A stretch of 64,000 nt of DNA from Herbaspirillum sp. (GTDB lineage Bacteria; Pseudomonadota; Gammaproteobacteria; Burkholderiales; Burkholderiaceae_D), in NCBI GenBank assembly GCA_028292625.1, contig JAQGLY010000067.1, positions 1 through 64,000 on the forward strand. Direction: 5' to 3'. The position numbers and the translations under genes were made by a program. Below, piece by piece: positions 20,426 to 29,587 of the stretch; positions within the stretch are counted from its first letter, which is position 1; each line of letters starts with the position of its first letter. Below the pieces are notes generated by a model. The model did not search any database and was not told where the DNA came from. It saw nothing but the letters and a program-made list of their open reading frames with translations.

Positions 20426-22987
20426 TTATTCGACCATGGGCGGCGTCAGCACATCGCGGCTGCCGTTGGTCGCCATCGCCGACAGAATGCCGGCGCTTTC
20501 CATCTGCTCGACCAGCCGCGCGGCACGGTTGTAGCCCACGCGGAACTGCCGCTGCACCGCCGAAATCGACGCGCGGCGCGAACGGACCACGAAGGCCACT
20601 GCTTCGTCGTACAGCGGATCGGCCTCCGCATCGGGCGCGCCGCCGAACATGTCGCCCTGCGCTTCTTCGATGACCGGGCCGGCCAGAATCGCTTCTTCGT
20701 AATCCGGTTCGCCGAAGCTTTTCAGATGCTCGACCACGCGGTGCACTTCCTGGTCCGACACGAACGCGCCATGCACCCGCTGCGGATAACCGGAGCCCGG
20801 CGGCAGGAACAGCATGTCGCCATGCCCCAGCAAGGCCTCCGCGCCCATTTGATCGAGCACGGTGCGCGAATCGATTTTCGACGACACCTGGAACGCGACG
20901 CGGGTCGGGATATTGGCCTTGATCAGGCCGGTGATCACATCGACCGAAGGCCGCTGCGTGGCCAGGATCAGATGAATGCCGGCGGCGCGCGCCTTCTGCG
21001 CCAGACGCGCGATCAGCTCTTCGATTTTCTTGCCGGCGACCATCATCAGATCGGCCAACTCGTCGATGACCACCACGATCAGCGGCAATGTCGACAGCGG
21101 TTCCGGCGCATCCGGCGTCAGCGAAAACGGATTGCGCACATACTTTTCCGCCGCGATGCCGTCGCGGATCTTCTGGTTGTAACCGGCCAGATTGCGCACG
21201 CCGAGCGCCGACATCAGCCGATAGCGCTTATCCATTTCTCCCACGCACCAGCTCAGCGCATTGGCCGCCAGCTTCATATCGGTCACCACCGGCGCCAGCA
21301 GATGCGGAATGCCGTCGTAGACCGACAGCTCCAGCATTTTCGGATCGATCATGATCAGCCGCACCTGTTCCGGCGTGGCCTTATACAGCAGCGACAAAAT
21401 CATCGCATTGATCGCCACCGACTTGCCGGAGCCGGTGGTGCCGGCCACCAGCATGTGCGGCGCACGGGCCAGATCGGTGACCACCGGCATGCCGGTGATG
21501 TCCTTGCCCAAGGCCAGCGTCAGATGCGAATCGGAGTGGCGATATGCGTCCGATTCGAATATTTCGGCGAGGCGGATCATCTGCCGTCTGGCGTTCGGCA
21601 ATTCCAGCCCCATGCAGGTTTTGCCGGGAATGGTTTCGACCACGCGGATCGACGTCAGCCCGAGCGCGCGTGACAGATCCTTCATCAGATTGACGATTTG
21701 CGCGCCGCGCACGCCGAGCGCCGGCTCCACTTCGTAGCGCGTGATGACCGGGCCGGAATATGCGCCCAGCACGGTCACAGGCACCTTGAATTCCTTCAAA
21801 CGCTGCTCGATCAATTGTCCGGTTTCGGCCAGTTGTTCGGCCGGGATGTCGACGCTGGCGTCGTTGCCGGCATCCAGCAGATCGAGGCCGGGCAGCATCG
21901 CATCGGAGCAATGCCATGCCGGCGGCGGCATCGGAGCCGGGGCCGGATCGGACGCGTTGGTGCGGAAAACCGGAGGCGGGGCGGCTGGCGCGGCCTCCAG
22001 TACCGGAACGGCAGGCGTCAGCGGCAGCGCCGGTATGACGCTCGCGGCCGCGGCCGGCGAAGGCGGCAAATCGTTGACGGTATCGACCGTCTCCGACATC
22101 GCGATGCGCGTCGGCGCCAAGACCACGGCTTCGACAGCTTCGCTTCGCGCCGGCGGCAGCACGATGGTCGGCGGGGCCGGCGTAGGCGTTGGTTTCGGCG
22201 TCGGAATGGAAGTGAAGGCCGGCGCCGGCATGGATGGCGGCCGGAGCGGCGCGGGCGTGGGAACGGCAGGCCGGCGCACGGTAATGAACGATGGCGGTGG
22301 CGACGCCTGCGGCGTTGGAACGGCCGCACGCGAGCGCGCGATCATCGGCCCGGTCGGCCGCAGGCTTTCGAACGGCGCCCATTCTCTTTCGGCGCGTGCC
22401 GCCGGTTTGGCCGGATCTTGCCGGGAAGGCAAGGGCCAGCGCCCCGGCCTGCTTGCATTCTTATTATGAGTCGCGGCGGCCGACGGCGACAGCTTCCACG
22501 GTTCGGGCCGACGCGGTGTGGAGTCGCCATGGCGACCCGGTTTTCTTTCGACGCGGCGCGTCACGGGCAGGGCGCTTAAGCCGGGAGCCGGCATCGGCCG
22601 CTTGAAGTCGAACTTGCCGATATCCAGCGGCGCAAGTTTTTCCGCGCGCGGCGCCGGACGGCTGGCGCTTCGCGCCGCTTGCGGAGATCGAAAAATCCAG
22701 GGCAGCGATGCAGCGGCAAGCACCAGCAGCAGCGCGCCGGCGAAAAAAGCCCCGCCGACGCCGGTCAGGCGCGCGGCCACGGCGGCGCCGATGGAGGCGT
22801 GGCCGGAGAACAGCATCGCCTCCAGCGCGCTGCTCGTCACCAACATCACGAGGGTGCCCAGCCACAAGCGGATCGCTCCCCGTTGCCGCACCGGCCCGCC
22901 GCCCGCCAATTTGCCGAATAAGCGCCAGACCAGCGGGCTCAGCCACAAGATCGACCAGCCGAACCAATCGAAGAAAAATATATGCAT
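20426..22987 (-). CDS. ftsK: FtsK/SpoIIIE-family DNA translocase
   Basis: A septal DNA pump that clears and resolves chromosome termini at division. Start [21 protein letters not shown] gives 853 residues. Three to four N-terminal membrane helices end near residue 100. A Pro/Ala-rich linker runs to about 370. The RecA-like motor has Walker [15 protein letters not shown] (about 515-528) and [38 protein letters not shown]-like and [24 protein letters not shown] segments follow. A C-terminal gamma winged helix that reads KOPS is present ([21 protein letters not shown]). Burkholderiales often carry two ftsK genes; which one this is cannot be told. Confidence 0.93.
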   Translation of the reverse strand: MHIFFFDWFGWSILWLSPLVWRLFGKLAGGGPVRQRGAIRLWLGTLVMLVTSSALEAMLFSGHASIGAAVAARLTGVGGAFFAGALLLVLAAASLPWIFRSPQAARSASRPAPRAEKLAPLDIGKFDFKRPMPAPGLSALPVTRRVERKPGRHGDSTPRRPEPWKLSPSAAATHNKNASRPGRWPLPSRQDPAKPAARAEREWAPFESLRPTGPMIARSRAAVPTPQASPPPSFITVRRPAVPTPAPLRPPSMPAPAFTSIPTPKPTPTPAPPTIVLPPARSEAVEAVVLAPTRIAMSETVDTVNDLPPSPAAAASVIPALPLTPAVPVLEAAPAAPPPVFRTNASDPAPAPMPPPAWHCSDAMLPGLDLLDAGNDASVDIPAEQLAETGQLIEQRLKEFKVPVTVLGAYSGPVITRYEVEPALGVRGAQIVNLMKDLSRALGLTSIRVVETIPGKTCMGLELPNARRQMIRLAEIFESDAYRHSDSHLTLALGKDITGMPVVTDLARAPHMLVAGTTGSGKSVAINAMILSLLYKATPEQVRLIMIDPKMLELSVYDGIPHLLAPVVTDMKLAANALSWCVGEMDKRYRLMSALGVRNLAGYNQKIRDGIAAEKYVRNPFSLTPDAPEPLSTLPLIVVVIDELADLMMVAGKKIEELIARLAQKARAAGIHLILATQRPSVDVITGLIKANIPTRVAFQVSSKIDSRTVLDQMGAEALLGHGDMLFLPPGSGYPQRVHGAFVSDQEVHRVVEHLKSFGEPDYEEAILAGPVIEEAQGDMFGGAPDAEADPLYDEAVAFVVRSRRASISAVQRQFRVGYNRAARLVEQMESAGILSAMATNGSRDVLTPPMVE

Positions 22988-23193
22988 GCTAAAAATAAAA
23001 CGGGGATGAGCTGAAATACGCATGAATCCGGTTGCGCCGCGATGCGCATTGTTCCACCGGCGACCGGAAAGCAAGCAGGAGTTTAACCCAAAGCGATGGC
23101 GGCAACGGCGATTCGCTGCGCATGGCCCCGTAGACCGGCGCCTGCCAATGACTGCTAATATTCGCCCATCCTCCGCCCCTTCATCGAGCCGCC

Positions 23194-24096
23194 ATGAACG
23201 ATCTGCTCAGAAAAATCGATCTCACGTCATTGCGCCTGTTCGTGGCCGTCTGCCAGGAAAGAAACATCGCCCGCGCCGCCGAGCGCGAATTCATCGCGCC
23301 ATCGGCGATCAGCCGCCGCATCGCGGAGCTGGAAGCGATCATCGGCCTGCCGGTGATTCACCGCGAATCGCGCGGGATCTCGGTCACGCCGGTCGGCGAA
23401 ACGGTATTGCGGCATGCGCAGGCGGTGATCGGCAACATCGAGGCGATGGGCGCGGCCTTGTCCCAGTTCGCCAGCGGCGCCAAGGGCAAGGTGCGGCTGG
23501 TCGGCAATCTGTCGTCGATCGTGCAGTTCCTGCCGGAAGACATCGCCGCGTTTCAGCGCATCTTTCCCGGCGTCGACATCGATCTGGAAGAGCAGTCCAG
23601 CGCCGCGGTGATGCGCAGCATCCAGGATCACGCGGCCGATATCGGCATCTGCAACACCATCGCCGGCGCCGAACATTTCGAACGGCTGCCCTACCGCACC
23701 GACCGGCTGTGTCTGATGGTGCCGCGCAGCCATGCGCTCGCCGACGCCAAGGCGGTCGGCCTGGCCGATGTCCTGAATGAAAACTTTGTCGGACTCGGCG
23801 ACGAAAGCCAGTTGACGCAGTTGCTGGCGCAGGAAGCGGTCCGGCTCGGCGCGGTGCTCAACATCAAGATCCGCGTCAGCAGCCTGGATGCGCTGTGCCG
23901 CATGGTGCACGTCGGCCTCGGCATCGCCGTGGTGCCGCAGCAGATCGGCGAGATGTATATCGATACGCTGGACGTGAAACTGGTGCCGATCCGCGATGCG
24001 TGGGCGGTGCGGCAACTGATCGTCATCTTCCGCCATCGTGAGCAATTGACGGCGACGGCTGCTTCGTTGGTTAGTTTCTTGGCTAATCGGCAATAG
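23194..24096 (+). CDS. LysR-family transcriptional regulator
   Basis: A 300-residue regulator. The N-terminal winged helix (about 8-66) reads [24 protein letters not shown] and [24 protein letters not shown]. The effector domain (about 92-296) is of the periplasmic-binding-protein fold. It is divergent from ftsK and points toward the three aconitase-family genes 274 bp downstream. It is a reasonable candidate for their regulator, but LysR genes usually face their targets divergently. The ligand cannot be predicted. Confidence 0.9.
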   Translation: MNDLLRKIDLTSLRLFVAVCQERNIARAAEREFIAPSAISRRIAELEAIIGLPVIHRESRGISVTPVGETVLRHAQAVIGNIEAMGAALSQFASGAKGKVRLVGNLSSIVQFLPEDIAAFQRIFPGVDIDLEEQSSAAVMRSIQDHAADIGICNTIAGAEHFERLPYRTDRLCLMVPRSHALADAKAVGLADVLNENFVGLGDESQLTQLLAQEAVRLGAVLNIKIRVSSLDALCRMVHVGLGIAVVPQQIGEMYIDTLDVKLVPIRDAWAVRQLIVIFRHREQLTATAASLVSFLANRQ

Positions 24097-24129
24097 TTAT
24101 CGATCCGGTCTGTTTAAGGTATTTTCTCC

Positions 24130-24243
24130 GTGCGCTTCCTTCGATACGCCGCTAAAGCGGCTACTCAGGACGAACGGGTTTTGGTGAAGCTCAAAGAAAA
24201 CCGTTCGTCCTGAGTAGCCGAAGGCGTATCGAAGGAGGCGCAC
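24130..24243. repeat. Long intergenic inverted repeat, copy 2 of 3
   Basis: Arms 24130-24178 and 24200-24243 pair almost fully; the loop is about 22 bp. The left arm contains CCTTCGATACG and GCTACTCAGGACGAACGG; the right arm is their complement with CCGAAGGCGTATCGAAGG. A further unpaired fragment with CTTCTCGATACG lies at 24258-24269. It sits between lysR and leuC on the same strand, so it could reduce read-through between them. Same family as 11,106 and 49,947. Confidence 0.85.
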
Positions 24244-24341
24244 CGGCCCCCGCCTGCCTTCTCGATACGAGAATTCTGTCTTCGCAATCCATCACTTTCG
24301 GCCCGACGCCCGCCCCGCTAACATCGCTTCATGGCTGAATT

Positions 24342-24355
24342 ATTGCAGCCGCAAT
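24342..24355. promoter_or_regulatory. Small inverted repeat just before leuC
   Basis: ATTGC-AGCC-GCAAT forms a perfect 5-4-5 inverted repeat that ends 15 bp before the leuC ATG. It fits the loose T-N11-A shape of a LysR site but is very close to the start codon. If real it would rather overlap the ribosome-binding area. Weak candidate. Confidence 0.25.
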
Positions 24356-24370
24356 GAAAACGGACCGATC

Positions 24371-25771
24371 ATGGCTAAAACCCTTTACGACAAACTGTGG
24401 GACGCGCACGTGCTGGCGACGGAAGAAGACGGCGCCAGCGTGCTCTACATCGACCGTCACATCATCAATGAAGTGTCCAGCCCGCAAGCCTTCGAAGGCA
24501 TGGCGCAGGCCGGACGCAAGCCGTGGCGGCCGGACGCCAATCTGGCGGTGGCCGATCACAACGTGCCGACCACCGGCCGCAGCGGCGGCATCGCCGATCC
24601 GATTTCGAAATTGCAGGTCGATACGCTGTCGGCCAATGCCGGCGCCTACGGCCTGACGTATTTCGGCATGGCCGACAAGCGCCAGGGCATCGAACATGTG
24701 ATCGGCCCCGAGCAGGGCGCGACGCTGCCCGGCATGACCGTGGTGTGCGGCGACTCGCATACGTCCACGCACGGCGCGTTCGCCTGTCTGGCGCACGGCA
24801 TCGGCACCTCGGAAGTCGAGCATGTGCTGGTGACGCAGACGCTGCTGACCCGCAAATCGAAAACCATGCTGGTGCAGGTCGACGGCGACTTGATGCCGGG
24901 CGTGGTCGCCAAGGACATCGTGCTGGCGCTGATCGGCAGGATAGGCGCGGCGGGCGGCACCGGCCATGCGATCGAATACGCCGGCTCGACGATACGCGCA
25001 CTGTCGATGGAAGGACGGATGACGATTTGCAATATGTCGATCGAAGCCGGCGCGCGTGCAGGCATGATCGCATTCGACGACGTCACGCGCGATTACGTCA
25101 AAGGCCGGCCGCTGGCGCCGGAAGGCGCATTGTGGGATCAGGCGCTGGCGCATTGGCGCACGCTGCAATCGGATGCCGGCGCGCAGTTCGACGCGGTGGT
25201 GACCATGAACGCCGCCGGCATTAAGCCGCAGGTGACCTGGGGCACGTCGCCGGAAATGGTGACGACAATCGACGGCCACGTGCCGGACCCGGCGCAGGAG
25301 AGCGATGCCGTCAAGCGCGACGGCATGCATAAAGCGCTGGTGTATATGGGCCTGGAAGCCAATACCGCGATCGCCGATATCCGCATCGACAAGGTATTCA
25401 TCGGCTCCTGCACCAATTCGCGCATCGAGGATCTGCGCGCCGCCGCGGCCATCGTGCGCGGGCGTCGGCGCGCGGCCAACGTCAAGCTGGCGATGGTGGT
25501 GCCCGGATCGGGGCTGGTCAAGGCGCAGGCCGAACGGGAAGGGCTGGACCGGATTTTTCTGGACGCCGGTTTCGAATGGCGCGAGCCGGGCTGCTCGATG
25601 TGCATGGCGATGAACGCCGACCGTCTGGAGCCGGGCGAGCGTTGCGCGTCGACGTCGAACCGCAATTTCGAGGGCCGCCAGGGCGCGGGCGGACGCACGC
25701 ATCTGGTCAGTCCGGCGATGGCCGCGGCGGCCGGCATCGCCGGACATTTCGTCGATATCCGCTCCTTGTAA
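24371..25771 (+). CDS. leuC: 3-isopropylmalate dehydratase-type large subunit (LeuC family)
   Basis: The catalytic subunit of a [4Fe-4S] aconitase-superfamily dehydratase. The 466 residues align in length with bacterial LeuC. The cluster ligands are visible as the cysteine of [17 protein letters not shown] and the two of [46 protein letters not shown] and [21 protein letters not shown] are classical. It forms an operon with the LeuD-type gene 10 bp downstream and a third aconitase-family gene. No leuA or leuB is near. The gene may therefore be either the leucine enzyme or a paralogue for another hydroxyacid. Confidence 0.9.
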   Translation: MAKTLYDKLWDAHVLATEEDGASVLYIDRHIINEVSSPQAFEGMAQAGRKPWRPDANLAVADHNVPTTGRSGGIADPISKLQVDTLSANAGAYGLTYFGMADKRQGIEHVIGPEQGATLPGMTVVCGDSHTSTHGAFACLAHGIGTSEVEHVLVTQTLLTRKSKTMLVQVDGDLMPGVVAKDIVLALIGRIGAAGGTGHAIEYAGSTIRALSMEGRMTICNMSIEAGARAGMIAFDDVTRDYVKGRPLAPEGALWDQALAHWRTLQSDAGAQFDAVVTMNAAGIKPQVTWGTSPEMVTTIDGHVPDPAQESDAVKRDGMHKALVYMGLEANTAIADIRIDKVFIGSCTNSRIEDLRAAAAIVRGRRRAANVKLAMVVPGSGLVKAQAEREGLDRIFLDAGFEWREPGCSMCMAMNADRLEPGERCASTSNRNFEGRQGAGGRTHLVSPAMAAAAGIAGHFVDIRSL

Positions 25772-25781
25772 AGGAAAACGC

Positions 25782-26429
25782 ATGGAAAAATTCATTCGCC
25801 ACCAGGGCCTGGTCGCTCCGCTGGATCGCGCCAACGTCGATACCGACGCCATCATCCCCAAACAATTCCTGAAATCGATCAAGCGCAGCGGCTTCGGCCA
25901 GAATCTGTTCGACGAATGGCGCTATCTGGATCACGGCGAGCCGGGCGAAGACTGCTCAACACGGCCGCTGAATCCGGATTTCGTGCTGAATCTGCCGCAA
26001 TACAGCGGCGCATCGATTCTGCTGGCGCGCAAAAATTTCGGCTGCGGCTCGTCGCGCGAACACGCGCCGTGGGCGCTGCTGCAATACGGTTTCCGCGTGA
26101 TCGTCGCGCCCAGCTTCGGCGATATCTTCTTCGAGAACTGTTTCAAGAACGGCATGCTGCCTATCGTGCTGGACGAAGCGCAGGTCGAGCATGCGTTCGG
26201 CTGTGTCGCGGCGGCGGGCGGCTTGCAACTGGAAATCGATCTGGAAAGGCAGAACATGCGTAGTGCGGACGGGCGGGTCGATGTTGATTTCGATGTCGAC
26301 GCCTTCCGCAAATACTGTCTGCTGAACGGCTTCGACGACATCGGGCTGACCTTGCGCAAGCAAGACACGATCGCGCAGTTCCAGCAGATGCATCTGGCGG
26401 CGCATCCATGGCTGTTGAAGACGTTCTGA
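25782..26429 (+). CDS. leuD: 3-isopropylmalate dehydratase-type small subunit (LeuD family)
   Basis: The swivel-domain subunit that completes the LeuC-type active site. Its 215 residues include [26 protein letters not shown], the substrate-binding serine loop in [16 protein letters not shown], and [19 protein letters not shown] good ribosome-binding site (AAGGAAAA) precedes ATG 25782. The sequence looks like an ordinary bacterial LeuD in every visible motif. It lies between leuC and the fused aconitase-family gene, with gaps of 10 and 15 bp. Confidence 0.9.
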   Translation: MEKFIRHQGLVAPLDRANVDTDAIIPKQFLKSIKRSGFGQNLFDEWRYLDHGEPGEDCSTRPLNPDFVLNLPQYSGASILLARKNFGCGSSREHAPWALLQYGFRVIVAPSFGDIFFENCFKNGMLPIVLDEAQVEHAFGCVAAAGGLQLEIDLERQNMRSADGRVDVDFDVDAFRKYCLLNGFDDIGLTLRKQDTIAQFQQMHLAAHPWLLKTF

Positions 26430-26444
26430 CTCAAGGAAAAAGCA

Positions 26445-28412
26445 ATGGAAAACGAAATCCGTTTCGAGGGCAGGATTTTATATTTGTCGCAGGATCCGGC
26501 GGCGGTGACGGCGCAGTTGAACGGCGCCGATCTGGAGCTGGCGCAGGCATCGCCGTTGCGCGACGACATCTCCACCGATGAAATCACGCCGGTGACGGTG
26601 ATGATGGTCTACGACGAGCGCCTGGCCGATGTGCCCTATGTCGGTTTCCGCGCGGGCGGCGCCATGCCGATCGCCAAAAACGCGATCCGCGACGGCGGTT
26701 TCCAGATCACCGTGGCCGGCAAACGCTACGGTAAAGGCTCGTCGCGCGAATCCAGCCCGCTGGCCGAACTGTCGGCCGGCATCCGGCTGATCGTGGCGCA
26801 AAGCTTCGAGCGGATATACCAGCAGAATTGCGACAACATCGGGGTGCTGACGACCACCGATTTTGCGATTCTGGACCGGATACGCGCCGGCCAGGCGATA
26901 CCGATAGAGGAATTTCTGAAAGGCCGCGACAGCCTGACGCAGCAGATCATTCGTTGCGGCGGATTGCTAGCGTACAGCAAATCGGTGGCGTGGCCGTCAC
27001 CGTCGCGGCAACACATCGCCGCCCCCGCCACCCCCGCCAAAATGCGCACGCCGAGAACGCTGGTCGAAAAAATCATCGCCGCGCATCTGCATCCCGATAC
27101 GCCGGCCGCAACGTATGGCGACGGTGTTTTCATTGCCGCCGACTGGCGTTTCAGTCACGACTATTTCACCGGCATGAGCGCGCATCTGATGCATCGCGCG
27201 TTCGGCAAACCGGCGCCGCTGCATGCGCCCGACAGCATCATCGCATTCCAGGATCATCTGGTGCTGGCGGCGCAGAGCGTTCCGCATGTGCGCGACGGCT
27301 TGCTGCCCGGCGTGGCGAATCTGACCGCCGGACATCATGACTTCGCGCGCCGCTATCCGGTGCGCTCGCACGGGCAATTGGCGCACAGCGCCGGCTCCGA
27401 AGGCATCTGCCACGCGATGATGGCGGAAACCTATGCGCTGCCCGGCCAAGTGGTGGTCGGCACCGATTCGCACACGCCGCATTCCGGCGCGTTGGGCTGC
27501 CTGGCGTTCGGCGCGGGCGCCACCGAAGTCGCCAATAGCTGGGTGACCGGCTATGTGCGCTGCAAAGTGCCGGAGACCTTGCGCATCGAAGTCGACGGCG
27601 GTCTGCGCCATGGCGTCACCGCCAAGGACGTGGTGCTGCATTTGTTGCAAATGGAAGCGATCCGCGGCGGCGGCGCGATCGGGCTGGTGTTCGAATTCGG
27701 CGGCAGCGCGGTGCGCGCGATGAGCGTGGACGAACGCGCGACGCTGACCAATATGGCGGCCGAGCTGGGCGGTTTCACCGGCATCGTCGAACCGGACCAA
27801 AAGACGGTGGCCTTTTTGAAAGAAAGGCGCGGCATCGACTTTGTCTTGCAGGACTGGATGCACAGCGATGCCGATGCCGTGTATCGCGACGTCATTCTCA
27901 TCGACGGCGATCGCATCGCGCCGATGCTGGCGCGGCCAGGCGATCCCGGCAATGGCGTCGCCGCCGACGCGCTGGAACAGGCGGTGCCGGTCAACATCGC
28001 GTACGGCGGTTCATGCACCGCCGGCAAGCGCGCCGATTTCGATGCCTATCATGAAGTATTGCAATGGGGGTTGACGCAGGGATTATCGGTGCCGCCGCGG
28101 ACCACGCTGTTTTTGCAGTTTGGCACGATGGACGTGCGCCGCTATTGCGAAGCGCAGGGATATCTGCCGGTGTTTGAGCAGGCCGGCGCCAACATCGTGA
28201 TGCCGGGTTGCGGCTCCTGCGCCAATTGCGGGCCGGGGCAGTCCACCAGCGACACGGACGTGACGATCAGCGCGATCAATCGCAATTTCCCAGGCCGTTC
28301 CGGTCCGGGCAACGTGTGGCTGGCGAGCCCCTATACGGTGGCGGCCAGCGCGTTGAGCGGCCGGATTACGAGCTTCGAGGCGCTGCGGCGGGCCTATCCG
28401 GCCAAGCATTGA
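26445..28412 (+). CDS. Fused swivel plus catalytic aconitase-superfamily protein
   Basis: A 655-residue single chain with LeuD-like and LeuC-like halves. Residues 1 to about 195 form the swivel domain (LRDDISTDEITPVTVMM, GKRYGKGSSRESSPLAEL, SFERIYQQNCDNIGVLTTTDF). From about 215 the catalytic part begins (RTLVEKIIAAHL), with VGTDSHTPHSGALGCLAFGAGATEVANSW. Cluster cysteines are in IAYGGSCTAGKRADF and GCGSCANCGPG. The swivel comes first, as in AcnB and unlike AcnA. The usual GSCTNS is replaced by GGSCTAGK, which separates it from both LeuC and aconitase. Substrate unknown; it probably hydrates or dehydrates a tricarboxylate or methyl-branched acid. Confidence 0.8.
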   Translation: MENEIRFEGRILYLSQDPAAVTAQLNGADLELAQASPLRDDISTDEITPVTVMMVYDERLADVPYVGFRAGGAMPIAKNAIRDGGFQITVAGKRYGKGSSRESSPLAELSAGIRLIVAQSFERIYQQNCDNIGVLTTTDFAILDRIRAGQAIPIEEFLKGRDSLTQQIIRCGGLLAYSKSVAWPSPSRQHIAAPATPAKMRTPRTLVEKIIAAHLHPDTPAATYGDGVFIAADWRFSHDYFTGMSAHLMHRAFGKPAPLHAPDSIIAFQDHLVLAAQSVPHVRDGLLPGVANLTAGHHDFARRYPVRSHGQLAHSAGSEGICHAMMAETYALPGQVVVGTDSHTPHSGALGCLAFGAGATEVANSWVTGYVRCKVPETLRIEVDGGLRHGVTAKDVVLHLLQMEAIRGGGAIGLVFEFGGSAVRAMSVDERATLTNMAAELGGFTGIVEPDQKTVAFLKERRGIDFVLQDWMHSDADAVYRDVILIDGDRIAPMLARPGDPGNGVAADALEQAVPVNIAYGGSCTAGKRADFDAYHEVLQWGLTQGLSVPPRTTLFLQFGTMDVRRYCEAQGYLPVFEQAGANIVMPGCGSCANCGPGQSTSDTDVTISAINRNFPGRSGPGNVWLASPYTVAASALSGRITSFEALRRAYPAKH

Positions 28413-28417
28413 ATGCA

Positions 28418-28446
28418 TAAAAAAAATGCCGACGGAATCGTCGGCA
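28418..28446 (-). terminator. Intrinsic terminator of the lipoprotein gene
   Basis: On the minus strand an 8-bp stem TGCCGACG with loop ATTC (28446-28427) is followed by an unbroken T run (the A run at 28418-28426 of the plus strand). It lies 48 bp past the stop of the isochorismatase-like gene that reads leftward. Confidence 0.75.
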
Positions 28447-28458
28447 AAGTACATGGAT

Positions 28459-28489
28459 GGCCCGGCAGCGGCGGCTTCCGGGCCGTTTT
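28459..28489 (+). terminator. Candidate terminator of the aconitase-family operon
   Basis: GGCCCGG (28459-28465) pairs with CCGGGCC (28478-28484) around a 12-nt loop and is followed by GTTTTC. It lies 47 bp after the fused aconitase-family gene and faces the terminator of the opposite gene. Confidence 0.6.
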
Positions 28490-28493
28490 CCGT

Positions 28494-29192
28494 TTACCGG
28501 AAATTGATCAGATCGCTACGGCTCAAGGTCACGCGCTGATCGGCCAGCGGCGTATTGTTCGAATTATAGAATCCGGCCTGATTCAGCATCTGATAGCGCG
28601 CCAGCACGGTATTGATCGGCACCGGACTGGACAGGCCATCCTCGGCGACCACCACCGTGAAGCCTCTGGTATTGGCATGGAAGGCGGTATATAACACCGC
28701 GCCGTTGGCGGCGCTGCCGACGATCACCAGCGTTTTGGCGTTGCGCTGTCTGAGCAACTCCTCCAGCGCGGTGCCGGTAAATTTATTGGCGCGCGACACC
28801 ACGGTCGGCTCGTTGCCCTGCGGCGCGATTTCCGCCAGCATCGGCGACGTCCCGGCGGCGCCGACGGTGGAAGAATAGATCACCGGCACCTTGGCCGCGC
28901 GCGCTTTCCGCAGCAGCGACGAGATCGCCGGCACCGTGGCGGTACAAGCCGGATTCGGCTGGCAAACCACCGCATTGATATCCAGAACCAGATAAGCGGT
29001 GGTGGCGGCATCCAGCGTCACCGGTACAGGCGCGGGGATGGGCGGAATCATGGAAGGATCGGGCGCGGCGGCGACGGGCGCCGCTGACCCGGCCATATTC
29101 GCCTGCTGATTCATCGGATACGTGCTGCATGCGGCCAACGTAAGAAGCAGCAAAGCCGAAACGATGGGACGCATTGCTTGGTTTTTGTTCAT
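28494..29192 (-). CDS. Isochorismatase-fold lipoprotein lacking the catalytic cysteine
   Basis: A 232-residue protein with start MNKNQAMRPIVSALLLLTLAACSTYP and a good ribosome-binding site (AGGAGCC). The lipobox LAAC has Cys22, so it is exported and lipidated. The isochorismatase-like hydrolase domain starts near residue 65: YLVLDINAVVC (Asp71), VSRANKFTGTALEELL (Lys137), LVIVGSAANGAVLYTAF. In cysteine hydrolases of this fold the segment normally reads G-A-T-N-x-C-V; here alanine (165) replaces the cysteine. EntB and PhzD isochorismatases also lack it. Export to the envelope is unusual. Substrate unknown. Confidence 0.8.
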   Translation of the reverse strand: MNKNQAMRPIVSALLLLTLAACSTYPMNQQANMAGSAAPVAAAPDPSMIPPIPAPVPVTLDAATTAYLVLDINAVVCQPNPACTATVPAISSLLRKARAAKVPVIYSSTVGAAGTSPMLAEIAPQGNEPTVVSRANKFTGTALEELLRQRNAKTLVIVGSAANGAVLYTAFHANTRGFTVVVAEDGLSSPVPINTVLARYQMLNQAGFYNSNNTPLADQRVTLSRSDLINFR

Positions 29193-29587
29193 ATAAGGCT
29201 CCTGGTCGGATTGCTGGGAAATGGGGTCGATCTGACGCCAAAAAATCTGTCCGGTAAATATAGCGTTCACCGGATGTGGAAATATACTTGAAAAGCTGCG
29301 ACTCATCATGAGCAGAAAAGTTTGCGTCATTGACTCCTAACGATGACGATTTCTTGTCCATACAACGAGGCAACTTCTGAGGCCATATCGCCCGCTACGG
29401 TCAGATTGGAGAGCTACTGCCATATATTTCTATTATGCAACTTTAACTATACTATCCTATAATTGTCAATATATTAATATAATCACGAATAACTTTTAAT
29501 ATTTCTGGTCAGCCATTTTCGGCGTCTCATCTATAATCACATATAGTCAATTATAATTACTTATAATTAGCTATATTATGGTGCTCC
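29193..29587. other. AT-rich divergent intergenic region
   Basis: A 395-bp gap between the leftward lipoprotein gene and the rightward ATPase gene. The part 29401-29580 has 48 G or C in 180 bases by my count (about 27%), far below its surroundings. It holds several TATAAT-like words and the phased repeats listed separately. I see no convincing gene in it. The low GC and the isolated ATPase behind it suggest acquired DNA. Confidence 0.7.
29531..29580. repeat. Five tandem 10-bp AT-rich repeats before the ATPase gene
   Basis: Five consecutive 10-bp units follow NTATAATYAN: CTATAATCAC, ATATAGTCAA, TTATAATTAC, TTATAATTAG and CTATATTATG. Their period is close to one helical turn, so all units face the same side of the DNA. 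The last unit ends 7 bp before the ATPase ATG at 29588. They could be a bent promoter, a cooperative operator, or an iteron-like array. Confidence 0.6.
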
